A stretch of 64,000 bases of DNA from Chryseobacterium sp. Leaf404 (GCF_001424145.1 NZ_LMQM01000003.1:36729-100728), one strand, 5' to 3'; counted from the first letter of the stretch, positions 9,480 to 19,119 are shown. Program-made: numbers and translations. Notes: a model not told the origin generated them from the letters alone.

Positions 9480-10742
9480 TTAGTCATTTTTTATCTTTTT
9501 GTCTGGTCTGATAATTAATCTTAAAGTTGGATCATTGGTTATAAAACTCCATAACCAGCTAAAAACCAGTTTGGTTTTATTACGAAATCCTGCAATGGGA
9601 ATAATATGGATAAAAAGCCACAATAACCAAGCAATGATGCCTTTAAAAAATCCTCCTGGTAAATCTACCACTGCTTTGAATTTTGCGATAATTGCCATAG
9701 AACCTTTATCATTATAAGTAAATTCCTTCAATGATTCACCTGTTTCCAACGATATAAAATTTTCACCTAATAAATCGCCCTGCTGGATGGCCACCTGAGC
9801 TAATTGAGGATGACCGTTTTTAAAGTTGGTGTCACTTGTTTGCAGACACTGGTCTCCAATAGCGTAGATACTGTCAGATTCGATTATTTTATTAAAAGCG
9901 TCCACTAAAATCCTGCCACCCCTTCCCAAAGCACTGTCTGGAATCCCTTTAACTTTTCTGGCAATAACGCCCGATGTCCAGATCAAAGTAGCCGCTGGAA
10001 TATGAGTTCCATCAGAGAGTGACACTTGCTTTCCATCATAACCATGTACCAACTTTCCTAATAATACTTCAACCCCAAGCTTTTTCAAAACCTGTAAGGC
10101 TTCACTCTGACTCTTATTGCTCATTGGTGCGAGCAAAGTACTAAGTGCATCAACCAGGTAAACCTTTCCGTAGTTAAAATCAAAATTGGGATAGTCCTTT
10201 TTAAATACATTACTACCCATCTCTGCCATCATACCTGCTAGTTCAACACCTGTAGGGCCACCTCCTGCTATAACAATATTAGAAAGTGTTGTTCTATCTT
10301 CCGGAAGAGATGATCTTGTTGCTTCTTCCAACTGCATTAGAATATGATTTCGCATTGACAATGCATCATCAATACTTTTCATTGGAAATGCATGATTTTT
10401 TATCTCATTATTACCAAAGAAATTAGTTTCGGTCCCCATTGCCAACACAAGAATATCATATTTGATTTCTCCATTATCGGTCAAAACTTTTTTCTCCTCA
10501 GGAAAGACTTCCAAAAGCTTTCCCATATAAAAATTTATAGTTGTGTTTTGAAATAATTTCCGAAATGGATAGCTTATGTTTGACTGTTCAATGAATGCCG
10601 TTGCCACCTGATAAAGTAATGGTGGAAAGAAATGATAATTATTTTGATCCACTATTGTTACCTGATGATGTTTTGATTTTGAAAGTTTCTTTGCTAATTT
10701 AATTCCCGCAAAGCCTCCTCCCACTATAACAACTTGTTTCAT
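9480..10742 (-). CDS. Type II NADH dehydrogenase-like flavoprotein (NDH-2 family)
   Basis: A 420-residue NAD(P)/FAD-dependent oxidoreductase. The FAD-binding motif VIVGGGFAGIKLAKKL is at the N-terminus and the NADH-binding motif IVIAGGGPTGVELAGMMAEM in the middle. NYHFFPPLLYQVAT and the FAD-closing GDQCLQTS are typical of NDH-2. The C-terminus carries a hydrophobic anchor (KGIIAWLLWLFIHIIPIAGF). It would pass electrons from NADH to menaquinone at the inner membrane face without pumping protons. A paralogue with the same layout is at 28696-29940, also beside an AraC gene. It could act on other quinones or electrophiles. Confidence 0.9.
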   Translation of the reverse strand: MKQVVIVGGGFAGIKLAKKLSKSKHHQVTIVDQNNYHFFPPLLYQVATAFIEQSNISYPFRKLFQNTTINFYMGKLLEVFPEEKKVLTDNGEIKYDILVLAMGTETNFFGNNEIKNHAFPMKSIDDALSMRNHILMQLEEATRSSLPEDRTTLSNIVIAGGGPTGVELAGMMAEMGSNVFKKDYPNFDFNYGKVYLVDALSTLLAPMSNKSQSEALQVLKKLGVEVLLGKLVHGYDGKQVSLSDGTHIPAATLIWTSGVIARKVKGIPDSALGRGGRILVDAFNKIIESDSIYAIGDQCLQTSDTNFKNGHPQLAQVAIQQGDLLGENFISLETGESLKEFTYNDKGSMAIIAKFKAVVDLPGGFFKGIIAWLLWLFIHIIPIAGFRNKTKLVFSWLWSFITNDPTLRLIIRPDKKIKND

Positions 10743-10859
10743 TTTAAAAATTTATTAATAAAAACCTCCTACTATCATTTCATCTTTTTATCATAAGACA
10801 CATAAAAACAAAATCCCTTCACAATTTATAAGGAGGAATCTTGTAACTGATATTTACAA

Positions 10860-11615
10860 TTATTTTGTCTTCGGATTTTTTTCAAATAATGCTCTGTTGA
10901 ATTTAACAACATCGGGATGAGACGGATAACTTGACATTGCCGAAAGTTCAGCAATAGCTTTATCTCTTTTAACAGGCGCCTCTTCTTTTACGCCATCCGC
11001 TAATGCTTGTTTTAGCTCTTCTGCATCTAATTCTGTACAGTAAGCTGGCGTTCCAGGCTGGTGTCTCCAGGATTCTGAAAGATTGCCTGAATCAACGACA
11101 TCATAACCGGCATCATTAACTAATCCTGCAATAATTTTTTTTGCTTCGGCATCATCTCCGGCTACAGCCATAGCAATTCTGTCTTCTGCATCTGGATTTT
11201 TGCCGCCACTGATAAGTGTTTCTGCCAGCAAGTTGTTGAAGGCTTTGATCACTGGTCTTCCCAATTGTTCAGACACCCAGACACTTTCTACTTTTCCGTT
11301 TTTTATCTCTTCAATATCAGCATCACGGAACGGATAATAGTTGGAAGTGTCGACAACAATTACATTTTCCGGAACCTCTGCAAACAAATTTTCGGGTAAA
11401 GCTGGAATCGCTATCGTTGGCAAAGACAAAATAATGACATCTACATCCTTTACAACATCTTCCTGATTTGAAGCAGTCACACCTAACTCCTCAGCACGGG
11501 CATTTAATTTTTCGACATCGTCCGAATTATTGATTTTCACACTGTGACCGGCCAATGCCATTTTCTTTGCTATGGTACCGCCTATTGCGCCAGTACCAAT
11601 TATTCCTATTTTCAT
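10860..11615 (-). CDS. F420-dependent NADP oxidoreductase-like Rossmann protein (paralogue 2)
   Basis: A 251-residue protein with an N-terminal Rossmann fold (IGIIGTGAIGGTIAKKMALAGH) and the family segments VIILSLPTIAIPALP, VIVVDTSNYYPFRD and VIKAFNNLLAETL, as in the Pfam family F420_oxidored. Bacteroidota do not make F420, so the true cofactor is probably NAD(P)H alone; the substrate is unknown. The region SESWRHQPGTPAYCTELDAEEL matches its upstream neighbour (SDSWRQQPGSPVYCTDLTQKEI), so the two are tandem duplicates. It starts 99 bases after that neighbour and is followed 117 bases later by NDH-2. Confidence 0.85.
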   Translation of the reverse strand: MKIGIIGTGAIGGTIAKKMALAGHSVKINNSDDVEKLNARAEELGVTASNQEDVVKDVDVIILSLPTIAIPALPENLFAEVPENVIVVDTSNYYPFRDADIEEIKNGKVESVWVSEQLGRPVIKAFNNLLAETLISGGKNPDAEDRIAMAVAGDDAEAKKIIAGLVNDAGYDVVDSGNLSESWRHQPGTPAYCTELDAEELKQALADGVKEEAPVKRDKAIAELSAMSSYPSHPDVVKFNRALFEKNPKTK

Positions 11616-11714
11616 AAGTTATTACTACTATGTCTTACTATTTTATTCTAAACACAAATACAGCCTTTAGATCCAGAAATAATCTAAATGCAAAATCTAC
11701 ATTTATTTTCTAGA

Positions 11715-12461
11715 TTATATATACAATGCACGATTGATACGAAGAAGATACTCTGGATCTAGATCTTTGGAAATCCCACCCAATCGTTCCGTAATAGCCT
11801 GGATAGCTAAATCTCTTCGTTTTGGTAAGCGCTCCTTTTCTGCTGTATCAATCAAGGATTCTATTTCCTTTTGTGTTAAATCTGTACAGTATACCGGAGA
11901 TCCAGGCTGCTGTCTCCAAGAATCAGACAGAGAGCCAGCATCAAATGCATCAAATCCTGTTTCATCGATCAATTTGATTGCAACCTCTCGATCTATATCC
12001 CTATCTGCAGATAACGGAATTGCAATACGCTGAGGAGTTCCAGAAGGTTTGCCATTGTTGGCAAAAGAGTAAGCCCCAATTGCATTCCAAGCTTTAGCAA
12101 AGGGATGTCCCAACTGCTCTTTCACCCATAAACTTTCTACCTGCCCACGTTCAATGCTGTCAATGTTTCCATCACGAGCAGGGTAATAATTAGAGGTATC
12201 TATAATGGTGGTTGCTTCCGAGACACCGGAAAACATTGATGCTATAGAGGGTATACGGCTTAACGGTATAGATATAATGATAACATCTTTATTATCAACA
12301 GCTTCCTGGATAGTGGCTGCCGTCGCTCCATTGGCGAGAACGTCCTTTGCAATATTTTTCGGTCCGGATGAATTTGCTACGGTCACATTATGACCTCTTT
12401 CTGATAATTTTAAAGCTAATGTTTTGCCAATAAGGCCGACACCGATTATTCCTATATTCAT
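11715..12461 (-). CDS. F420-dependent NADP oxidoreductase-like Rossmann protein (paralogue 1)
   Basis: A 248-residue paralogue of the next gene, with IGIIGVGLIGKTLALKLSERGH at the N-terminus and DTSNYYPARDG and PFAKAWNAIGAYSFA in the body. It is probably an NAD(P)H-dependent reductase rather than a true F420 enzyme, because the host lacks F420. It is first gene of the 12461-to-1 minus-strand run. Its upstream DNA includes a copy (12571-12675) of the efflux operon's promoter segment, which would give it the same control as the pump, about 140 bases before its start. Confidence 0.85.
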   Translation of the reverse strand: MNIGIIGVGLIGKTLALKLSERGHNVTVANSSGPKNIAKDVLANGATAATIQEAVDNKDVIIISIPLSRIPSIASMFSGVSEATTIIDTSNYYPARDGNIDSIERGQVESLWVKEQLGHPFAKAWNAIGAYSFANNGKPSGTPQRIAIPLSADRDIDREVAIKLIDETGFDAFDAGSLSDSWRQQPGSPVYCTDLTQKEIESLIDTAEKERLPKRRDLAIQAITERLGGISKDLDPEYLLRINRALYI

Positions 12462-13208
12462 ATGTTAATATTTTAAGTTTGATTTTATTTAATTATTCCA
12501 TTGCATGTCCCTTAGAAATCTGACATTGTAGCTTCAACCTTCAATTCAAAGTAGACACTATATTCCACGTTCTCCTAAAATTGTTCATAAAGTTTAATAT
12601 GTCGAGTGCAAAATTATCAACAAATTAGTCAGACTTAAAGGTCAGAAAGATTCAGAAATTCGTCAAAAAAGAACATTCGAAAATTGACCGTTCGTCAAAC
12701 TATAAACCTATTATTTAATATCGATGGCTTTAAAGTTTTTTATAAAACTAAAAATAATTAACCTATCAATCAGAAATCTACCACAGTATTTGTAATCCTT
12801 TAGTTCAAAATTTACAAAATAACTAGACAAATTTATGGAAATTACACTTTCTTTTTAATAGCACTTTCCTAAAGGAAAGCGTTTTTTTATAATTACTTAT
12901 AACAAAGAAGTTGAATAATCTGGCCAGCTTATTTGAAATAAAATTCGAGAGACCATAAATTCTTAGACTGGTAATACCTACCATTAATTATCTGGTAAGG
13001 GAATCGTGAGGGAATTTTATGATGAACAATTTTTTTTACCGTTGAAGTTGAAACAGCAACTTTAAAATTACTTTCCTTTAGGTAACTACTATCTTTTTGT
13101 AAGTATTTTTATTATAATTTTACATGCGAGAATGTTCACTTAAAAGTTTTTGGCTTGATGTGATATCTGAAAACTAGTAAAGTAGTACTTGTTAAATACA
13201 TCATTAAA
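12462..13208. other. 747-bp intergenic region between divergent oxidoreductase genes
   Basis: Apart from repeat copy B it contains a short hairpin CTTTCCT/AGGAAAG at 12864-12879 followed by seven Ts, which resembles an orphan terminator. I see no convincing reading frame. It is AT-rich and looks like eroded DNA left by lost genes. Confidence 0.6.
12571..12675. repeat. Copy B of the duplicated efflux promoter segment
   Basis: It repeats 8312-8416, including codons for MNNFRR of the adaptor, the -7 box (12609-12616, minus strand) and all three TCAGA repeats (12629, 12642, 12652). After the six shared codons the frame reads only eight more residues to a stop, so no adaptor gene follows. It is either a relic of a lost second pump locus or a promoter captured by the 12461 gene. 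Looser similarity continues to about 12760. Confidence 0.88.
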
Positions 13209-14336
13209 ATGAATCAGAGAAAAAAATTAAAACTTGCCGCCATTATCGAAGGTACAGGCTGGAATCATACTGCCTGGCAGCATCCGGAAATGCCGGCAGA
13301 CGCCAGCGAAAATATAGACTATTACGTTCAACAGGCTAAACTTGCAGAACATGCAAAATTTGAAAGTTTATTCCTAATTGATGTAAGCCACGTTGGTCCA
13401 GGAAATATCCCGCATTATCTGAGTATGTTCGAAGGCGTTTCCATAATGTCAGCTTTAGCGATGGTGACCAAAAATATAGGACTTGCATTCACGGCCTCGA
13501 GTTCTTATACCGATCCCTATAATATTGCAAGACAAGCATTGTCTTTAGATAAAATAAGCAAAGGTAGAGCGTCGTTGAATGCCATTACTTCCAATCCGGG
13601 TGGAATGGTCAATTTCAGTCGGGGTCATCTATCGAGATCAGATCAGTACCCTATGCACAGAGAGTTTTTAGAAATCATTCGCGATCTGTGGGATACCTAT
13701 GAGGACGATGCATTCGTAAGAGATAAAGAAAATGGAATTTATCTGAACCCTCAAAAAATGCATTTGACAAATTACAGGGGTCAATATTTTTCCGTCGAAG
13801 GACCATTAAATCTAAGTCGATCCATCCAGGGAAGACCTGTTCTGTATACTGCGGGAAGTTCGCCAACATTTGTTGACATTGCAACCACTTACACCGATGG
13901 TGCCTTCATAGGAGGATTCTCGTTGGAAGAAATACAATATACCGCAATGGCACTGAGAAAAAAATTGGATGAGAAGAATAGAGATCCTGATACATTTGTC
14001 ATAGCAACTTCGCAAAATCCAATCGTGGGAAGAACGGATGCTGAAGCTCATCAAAAATATATGGAGCTGGCTGCACTGAATCCTTATCAAAGAATTCCAC
14101 CACCGCTGTTTTTAGGATCTGCCGAAAGAGTTGCTGATGAAATTCAAAATTGGTACAAAATGGGAATTATGGATATGCTGATGATTAAACAGGATCATCC
14201 GTACGGACTCAGAGATTTTATCGAATTGGTAGTTCCTATTTTACAGGAACGAGGAATTTTCCATACTGATTATGAAGAAAAAACACTTCGGGGAAACCTT
14301 GAGCTTCCAAAACCATCGTTCAGAACAAATTTTTAA
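13209..14336 (+). CDS. LLM-class flavin monooxygenase, NtaA/SnaA/DszA type
   Basis: A 375-residue bacterial-luciferase-like flavin-dependent monooxygenase. Typical segments are LAAIIEGTGWNHTAWQHPE at the N-terminus, IGLAFTASSSYTDPYNIAR, GRASLNAITSNPGGMVNF and GRPVLYTAGSSPTFVDIA. It would use FMNH2 supplied by a partner reductase to oxygenate an organic compound. NtaA-group proteins are usually 430-450 residues; the shorter length comes from a compact C-terminus. It is followed by a second LLM protein and an HxlR regulator on the same strand. Substrate unknown. Confidence 0.88.
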   Translation: MNQRKKLKLAAIIEGTGWNHTAWQHPEMPADASENIDYYVQQAKLAEHAKFESLFLIDVSHVGPGNIPHYLSMFEGVSIMSALAMVTKNIGLAFTASSSYTDPYNIARQALSLDKISKGRASLNAITSNPGGMVNFSRGHLSRSDQYPMHREFLEIIRDLWDTYEDDAFVRDKENGIYLNPQKMHLTNYRGQYFSVEGPLNLSRSIQGRPVLYTAGSSPTFVDIATTYTDGAFIGGFSLEEIQYTAMALRKKLDEKNRDPDTFVIATSQNPIVGRTDAEAHQKYMELAALNPYQRIPPPLFLGSAERVADEIQNWYKMGIMDMLMIKQDHPYGLRDFIELVVPILQERGIFHTDYEEKTLRGNLELPKPSFRTNF

Positions 14337-14499
14337 ACAAGAAACATATTCTTTCAACATTAATTTATAGCAGAGCTATCCACTATCTTTTCGTTAATTA
14401 CTATCAATAATAAAGTTTCAATTTATAACTTTGCATTGATTTGTTGGGTAACAGAAGAAGTATTATTAATGTTATTTAACAAATCAAAATTCCGAAAAA

Positions 14500-15519
14500 A
14501 TGAAAAAACATATCGCTCACTCCATTTTAGAACTGGCCATCGTATCAGAAGGCAGCACTTTCAGAGAGACATTACACCATTCACTGGAATTGGCTAAAGT
14601 GGCAGAAGCAAATAATTATAAAAGATATTGGTTTGCGGAACATCACAACTCGGCTTCGGTAGGCAGCAGCGCAACTTCAATATTAATTGGTTATGTAGCT
14701 GAAAACACAACTAAAATAAGGGTCGGATCCGGGGGAATTATGCTGCCTAATCACTCTCCTTTAATTATAGCGGAACAGTTTGGAACTCTCGCACACCTTT
14801 ATCCCAACCGAATAGATCTGGGCCTGGGAAGAGCGCCAGGCACTGATACACTGACGGCACAGGCTATCCGATCCGACTTTATGAAAGCTGCACACTCTTT
14901 CCCTCAAGAAATTGAGAAAATCGAAAATTATTTTTCCATCTCAAACAGCAAAGGGAACGTAAGAGCACCAATAGCGGAAGATACCAACGTACCGATCTAC
15001 ATCTTGGGATCCAGCACTGACAGTGCACACTTAGCAGCTGAAAAAGGGTTGCCGTATGCATTTGCAAGCCATTTTGCTACCAATCATTTGATGCACGCGT
15101 TAAAAATCTACCGTGAAGAATTTCAACCTTCCGAAATGCTGGAAAAGCCCTACACGATTGCCGGTATTAATGTCATTGTGGCAGATACTGATGAAGATGC
15201 ACAAAAACTATTCACTTCACTGATCAGAATGTTTTATGGAGTTTTGACCGGAAATTCCCAGCCTTTGCATCCACCTACAGAAATGACCGATGAACTGAAA
15301 GACATTTTTCATCATCCCAGTTTGCATCAGATGCTGAAATACTCCTTTGTGGGCACTAAAGAAACCGTAAAAGAACAGGCGAAAGCTTTTTTGGAAGAAA
15401 CTCAGGTTGATGAACTTATAGTGGTATCTACAATTTACGATATTACTGATCGAATAAAGTCTGCAAAACTCTTCGCCGAAGTAATGGAAGAGATCAATGC
15501 GGTCGAAACTTCCGGCTAG
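14500..15519 (+). CDS. LLM-class flavin-dependent oxidoreductase
   Basis: A 339-residue luciferase-like protein of the group with a single-component style N-terminus (LELAIVSEGSTFRETLHHSLELAK, RYWFAEHHNSASVGSSA, IRVGSGGIMLPNHSPLI, DLGLGRAPGTD). It differs from the NtaA-type protein upstream (163 bases away) and is not its duplicate. The next gene, an HxlR regulator, starts 38 bases after its stop and is probably co-transcribed. It may oxidise or reduce a small organic molecule with FMN; the substrate cannot be inferred. Confidence 0.9.
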   Translation: MKKHIAHSILELAIVSEGSTFRETLHHSLELAKVAEANNYKRYWFAEHHNSASVGSSATSILIGYVAENTTKIRVGSGGIMLPNHSPLIIAEQFGTLAHLYPNRIDLGLGRAPGTDTLTAQAIRSDFMKAAHSFPQEIEKIENYFSISNSKGNVRAPIAEDTNVPIYILGSSTDSAHLAAEKGLPYAFASHFATNHLMHALKIYREEFQPSEMLEKPYTIAGINVIVADTDEDAQKLFTSLIRMFYGVLTGNSQPLHPPTEMTDELKDIFHHPSLHQMLKYSFVGTKETVKEQAKAFLEETQVDELIVVSTIYDITDRIKSAKLFAEVMEEINAVETSG

Positions 15520-15557
15520 ACCGACTTAAGATTAAATCAATCTATAAAAACAAAAAA

Positions 15558-15902
15558 ATGGCACAAAAAAAAATTCACTGTGACTGTCTGGATACCATCA
15601 AGCCAGTAAGGGATACCTTAGACGTGATCAATGGTAAGTGGAAGATCCCCATCATCATTTCAGTAGGTGTTGGCAATGACCGGTTTACGGACATTCAGGA
15701 AAGTATTCCCGGAATTACCCCCAAAGTTCTGGCAAAAGAACTTAAAGATCTGGAACAGCACAAACTATTGAAAAGGATTGTTATTGATGAATACCCTATC
15801 AAGATCTCGTACAAACTCGAGCCTTATGCAGACACTTTGACGCCACTTATTTATGCACTTAAAGATTGGGGCGTTAATCATAAGAGGAAAGTGACAGAAT
15901 AA
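15558..15902 (+). CDS. HxlR-family winged-helix regulator
   Basis: A 114-residue HxlR/MarR-like regulator with the family core: CDCLDTIKPVRDTLDVINGKW, then FTDIQESIPGITPKVLAKELKDLE and the wing ISYKLEPYADTLTPLI. The Cys pair at about residues 7-9 is where HxlR proteins such as HypR sense electrophiles or disulfide stress, although no mechanism is shown. It lies 38 bases behind the LLM gene, which it likely regulates. No GTTAC cluster like that of the second HxlR gene (24770) was found here. Confidence 0.88.
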   Translation: MAQKKIHCDCLDTIKPVRDTLDVINGKWKIPIIISVGVGNDRFTDIQESIPGITPKVLAKELKDLEQHKLLKRIVIDEYPIKISYKLEPYADTLTPLIYALKDWGVNHKRKVTE

Positions 15903-16007
15903 CACTTTTACAACTTTGATTGTTATATGGCTGTTCGATTTTCAGTCGACTAAAAAAAGTCAGGGAAATGATTAATTGATAACCGTTTCAAATTTTAAAC
16001 AAGAAAG

Positions 16008-16619
16008 ATGGGTATTATCGATAGAAAGCAGAGAGAAAAAAAAGAAATGCGTGAACGTATTCTTGAGTCAGCACGAAAAATATTTCTTGAGAAAGGCTAT
16101 GAGAATACCACTATACGAAATATTGCAATTGACATAGAATATAGCACAGGTGTGATTTATTTACATTTTAAAGATAAGGGTGAGGTATTTCATGAATTAC
16201 TTAAAGAGGGATTTAGGCTTTTGGAAAAACAGCTACAATTCCTAGAGAACATTGAAGAGCCATTCGATCGGCTAAAGGAATCGGGCAGAACATTTATCAA
16301 TTTCGCAAAAAATAATAAGGAATATTATAAATTGATGTTCTTGACAGATGAGTCCTCCCCAAATCCGCTTCCACAAAAAGATTTTCAGATTGTTAAAGAT
16401 ACTACTGAAAAATTACTTGCTCTTGTGATTGAATGTCAAAAATCAGGTAGATTCAAGGATATGAATGCCGAATACTTCTTATTTATGTTTTTGGCATCTA
16501 TACATGGTATATGTACGGTTTTTTACAAAGTTCAAACGCCTAATTTTATAAATAAAAGTGATCTGGAACTTACAACACATGGATATGAGCATCTTGTACT
16601 CTTATTAGAAAAGAGTTAA
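16008..16619 (+). CDS. TetR/AcrR-family regulator
   Basis: A 203-residue TetR regulator with a strong N-terminal helix-turn-helix (RERILESARKIFLEKGYENTT then IRNIAIDIEYSTGVIYLHFKDKGEV). The C-terminal ligand domain resembles the TetR_C_33 type in length but was not assigned. It stands alone, 105 bases after the HxlR stop, with a terminator behind it at 16691-16728. A short palindrome AGTCGACT lies upstream at 15944-15951. Target genes unknown. Confidence 0.88.
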   Translation: MGIIDRKQREKKEMRERILESARKIFLEKGYENTTIRNIAIDIEYSTGVIYLHFKDKGEVFHELLKEGFRLLEKQLQFLENIEEPFDRLKESGRTFINFAKNNKEYYKLMFLTDESSPNPLPQKDFQIVKDTTEKLLALVIECQKSGRFKDMNAEYFLFMFLASIHGICTVFYKVQTPNFINKSDLELTTHGYEHLVLLLEKS

Positions 16620-16690
16620 AGATGCACTGTATCTTTATCATGTCTAGAAGCAGAAATCATAATATGATTTTTTGGATTTGCAAATAAAAA

Positions 16691-16728
16691 AAAGCCAACT
16701 TGAAATACTTTTTCAAATCGGCTTTTCC
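16691..16728 (+). terminator. Intrinsic terminator after the TetR gene
   Basis: The hairpin arms are AAAGCC (16691) with TTGAAA (16700), and TTTCAA (16711) with GGCTTT (16720), followed by a T-rich stretch. Confidence 0.65.
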
Positions 16729-16831
16729 TTGAATAAGTTCTCTAATTATTACTGCATCATATTCTGAAGGTAGTTAACTAACATTCATTTTGAACACAAA
16801 ATCTTTAAAAAAGTATTTCGCCTTTTATAAT

Positions 16832-17602
16832 TTATCTTGTAGCTACTATTCCACCATCAATAATCAGTTCCTCTCCAGTAACGAACTTTGATTCATCAGA
16901 AGCAAGGTATAATACGCCATATCCGATATCTTCCGGTCCTCCAACTATCTGCGGAAGAACTACAACATTTTTATGCGTCTCTTTAGATGCTTCAATTGTA
17001 ATTCCCACTTTTTCCATGATCGGGGTATATATAGGACCGGGGTGGATTGAGTTTACCCGGATATTATCTTTACCGAAATACTTGGCAACGTGCTTGGATA
17101 ACGAACGGACAGCTCCTTTGGAAGCGCTATAGGCAGCTCCTCCAGCATCAGAATGGTCTCCACCTGCAAAAGCACCTATAGACGAGATATTGACGATAGA
17201 ACCTCCACCATTATTTTGCATATGGGGAATAACTTCTTTCATTCCTAAAAAAACACCTGTTGTATTGATGCTCATCACCTTATCCCAATCGCTAATATCT
17301 GCTTCAAGAATGCCTTTTGCGATGTGTATTCCTGCGTTATTAACCAGAATATCTATTTTTCCATAAGTCTCCATCGTTTTTTCAACCACTTGCTTCCAAT
17401 TTTCGGAAGAACTGACATCCAGCACAATGGGAAGAACATTATTCCCTTCACTTATAGCATTCGCTTCTTTTGTCAAGAGATCTTCCTGTACGTCGGTCAT
17501 AACAACCTTAGCACCTTCCTGAAAAAATAATTTTGCAGTCGATAAACCCATACCTCCTGCTGCGCCTGTAATTATTGCGACTTTGTTTTCTAATCTTGCC
17601 AT
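16832..17602 (-). CDS. SDR, glucose-1-dehydrogenase-like
   Basis: A 256-residue classical SDR with ITGAAGGMGLS at the N-terminus, NNAG at about 89-92, the catalytic Ser in IVNISSIGAFAGG, and YSASK near 160-164. The C-terminal VTGEELIIDGGIVATR is the fingerprint of NAD(P)-dependent ketoacyl-reductase-like SDRs. Asp at the end of strand 2 (MTDVQED) favours NAD. It is divergent from the AraC gene at 17726, whose presumed GGCAAT repeats fill the shared 123-bp promoter region, so it is likely a target of that regulator. Substrate unknown. Confidence 0.92.
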   Translation of the reverse strand: MARLENKVAIITGAAGGMGLSTAKLFFQEGAKVVMTDVQEDLLTKEANAISEGNNVLPIVLDVSSSENWKQVVEKTMETYGKIDILVNNAGIHIAKGILEADISDWDKVMSINTTGVFLGMKEVIPHMQNNGGGSIVNISSIGAFAGGDHSDAGGAAYSASKGAVRSLSKHVAKYFGKDNIRVNSIHPGPIYTPIMEKVGITIEASKETHKNVVVLPQIVGGPEDIGYGVLYLASDESKFVTGEELIIDGGIVATR

Positions 17603-17663
17603 TTTAATTATTTAATTAACTATTAATGACACAATATTAGGTCGAAAAACATCAAATTCAATA

Positions 17664-17690
17664 GGCAATTTTAAGGCAATAATTGGCAAT
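17664..17690. promoter_or_regulatory. Three GGCAAT direct repeats at one helical turn spacing
   Basis: GGCAAT occurs at 17664, 17675 and 17685, spaced 11 and 10 bases, just upstream of a TAACTTTG -7 box (17695-17702) for the AraC gene and between it and the divergent SDR gene. Repeats on one face of the helix are what AraC-type proteins bind. Binding is inferred. Confidence 0.6.
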
Positions 17691-17725
17691 TTCGTAACTT
17701 TGAGAAATTCTTATTGTAGCAAAAA

Positions 17726-18637
17726 ATGCATAAAAACATCATCATTACCGATTTTAATGAGCTCCTTCAACATAACGAAAGCATCAATTCTTTCCAAACC
17801 GGAATTTTCGTACTAAATGAGGTTATTGCCGAATTGGTAGCAACGCCACACATAGCCAATTTTTACGGAATTTCTTATTGTTTTAAAGAAACTTGTAAGG
17901 TTAAAAACGATCTGGAAACCTATATTTTCGGAGCAGGAAAATTGTTTCTTTTAAGACCTGGTGAAGTTCATCAAGTAGAAGCATCTGAAGGATTTACCGC
18001 CGTACATATCTTGGTAGACCAGAGTTTCATACTTCGCAATTTTATGCTTTATCAACACAAGATAGCGTCACTCCCTTTTTTCAGAACTGATTTCCCTAAC
18101 TTAATTGACTTAAATAAGAAAGAGCAAAAGAAAATAATCTGGTATATCAATAAGATTATGTCCCTGAATAAAGATACCGGTAATTTTGCCAAGCATATTT
18201 TAGAAAGTTTACTTACTGCTTTTATCTATGAAATTTGCAATATCATTTCTTCCCATCCTGAAAAAGAAGAAAAAAAAATATCAGGCGGAAAGGAAATTTT
18301 TGAAAAATTTACCGCTTTGCTTGCTGAAAATCACTTGGTTTCAAAGGAAGTTAAATTTTATGCAGATAAACTAAACATCTCGCCGGCATATTTAAACGAA
18401 GTCATTAAACGGAAAACAACAAAGAGTGCTTTGACCGTCATTCACGAATATATTACTTTTAAAGTGAAAATATTTTTAAAGCATACCGATTATAATATAT
18501 CCGAGATTGCAGAAATTTTCAATTTTCCGGATGCGACCACTTTTATCCGTTTTTTCAAAAAACATACTTGTTTAAGCCCATTGAAATTTCGAAATAGTCT
18601 TTTCACTAAAGATAGCACAATAACTGCAGATCTTTAA
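17726..18637 (+). CDS. AraC-family regulator divergent from an SDR
   Basis: A 303-residue AraC regulator. The N-terminal sensor half includes GKLFLLRPGEVHQVEASEGF, a cupin-like strand pattern. The C-terminal helix-turn-helix pair is EVKFYADKLNISPAYLNEVIK then ISEIAEIFNFPDATTFIRFFKKHTCLSPLKFRN. It starts 24 bases after the TAACTTTG box. It probably controls the divergent SDR gene and itself through the GGCAAT repeats. The effector is unknown. Confidence 0.9.
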   Translation: MHKNIIITDFNELLQHNESINSFQTGIFVLNEVIAELVATPHIANFYGISYCFKETCKVKNDLETYIFGAGKLFLLRPGEVHQVEASEGFTAVHILVDQSFILRNFMLYQHKIASLPFFRTDFPNLIDLNKKEQKKIIWYINKIMSLNKDTGNFAKHILESLLTAFIYEICNIISSHPEKEEKKISGGKEIFEKFTALLAENHLVSKEVKFYADKLNISPAYLNEVIKRKTTKSALTVIHEYITFKVKIFLKHTDYNISEIAEIFNFPDATTFIRFFKKHTCLSPLKFRNSLFTKDSTITADL

Positions 18638-19119
18638 AATAGTTCTTTGTACTAATGTATTCAATCTCTTTTAATTTCGAACTAACTCGGTTTTCACCAG
18701 ATCATAATTTTTTTAATTCTGTCCACTTTTCGGTAAATGATTTCATCATCATTATCATAAATGTGAAATCCAACCATAACTAAGGTCTTCAAAGGTTTAT
18801 TTCGACCAGTTTACAACATTTGAAACAGAAACCTAGAATATTTGTATTTGGCAACTGATAAATCAATTATAGTTTTAAATTCAAGAATTGCTTGATCAAT
18901 GCTTTCTATAAAATGATATGTGATACCTTTAAAAATTAATATTACATTACTCTTGAGATTTGGTAATATTCCAAGATTTCAGATATCTCAAAAATGATAT
19001 TTTTCGCCATCAACTAAAATTCAAAACTTTTAGTAAACCTTATCGGCAAAATAAACTTTTGCTATACAAAAACCACATAGTTTTTTGCCTATAATGGCAA
19101 ATCTAATCCTGTAAAAAGT
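18638..19119. other. Intergenic region with possible eroded coding, minus strand
   Basis: No intact gene. On the minus strand, short protein-like stretches appear without starts (HFIESIDQAILEFKTII near 18900; MVGFHIYDNDDEIIYRK near 18770), interrupted by stops. I do not recognise the family. It may be a decayed gene or chance. Confidence 0.35.

Noticed and set aside
18690..19020. A hypothetical gene on the minus strand
   Set aside because: Protein-like stretches are broken by stops and frame changes and no family was recognised, so it is only noted as possible decay.
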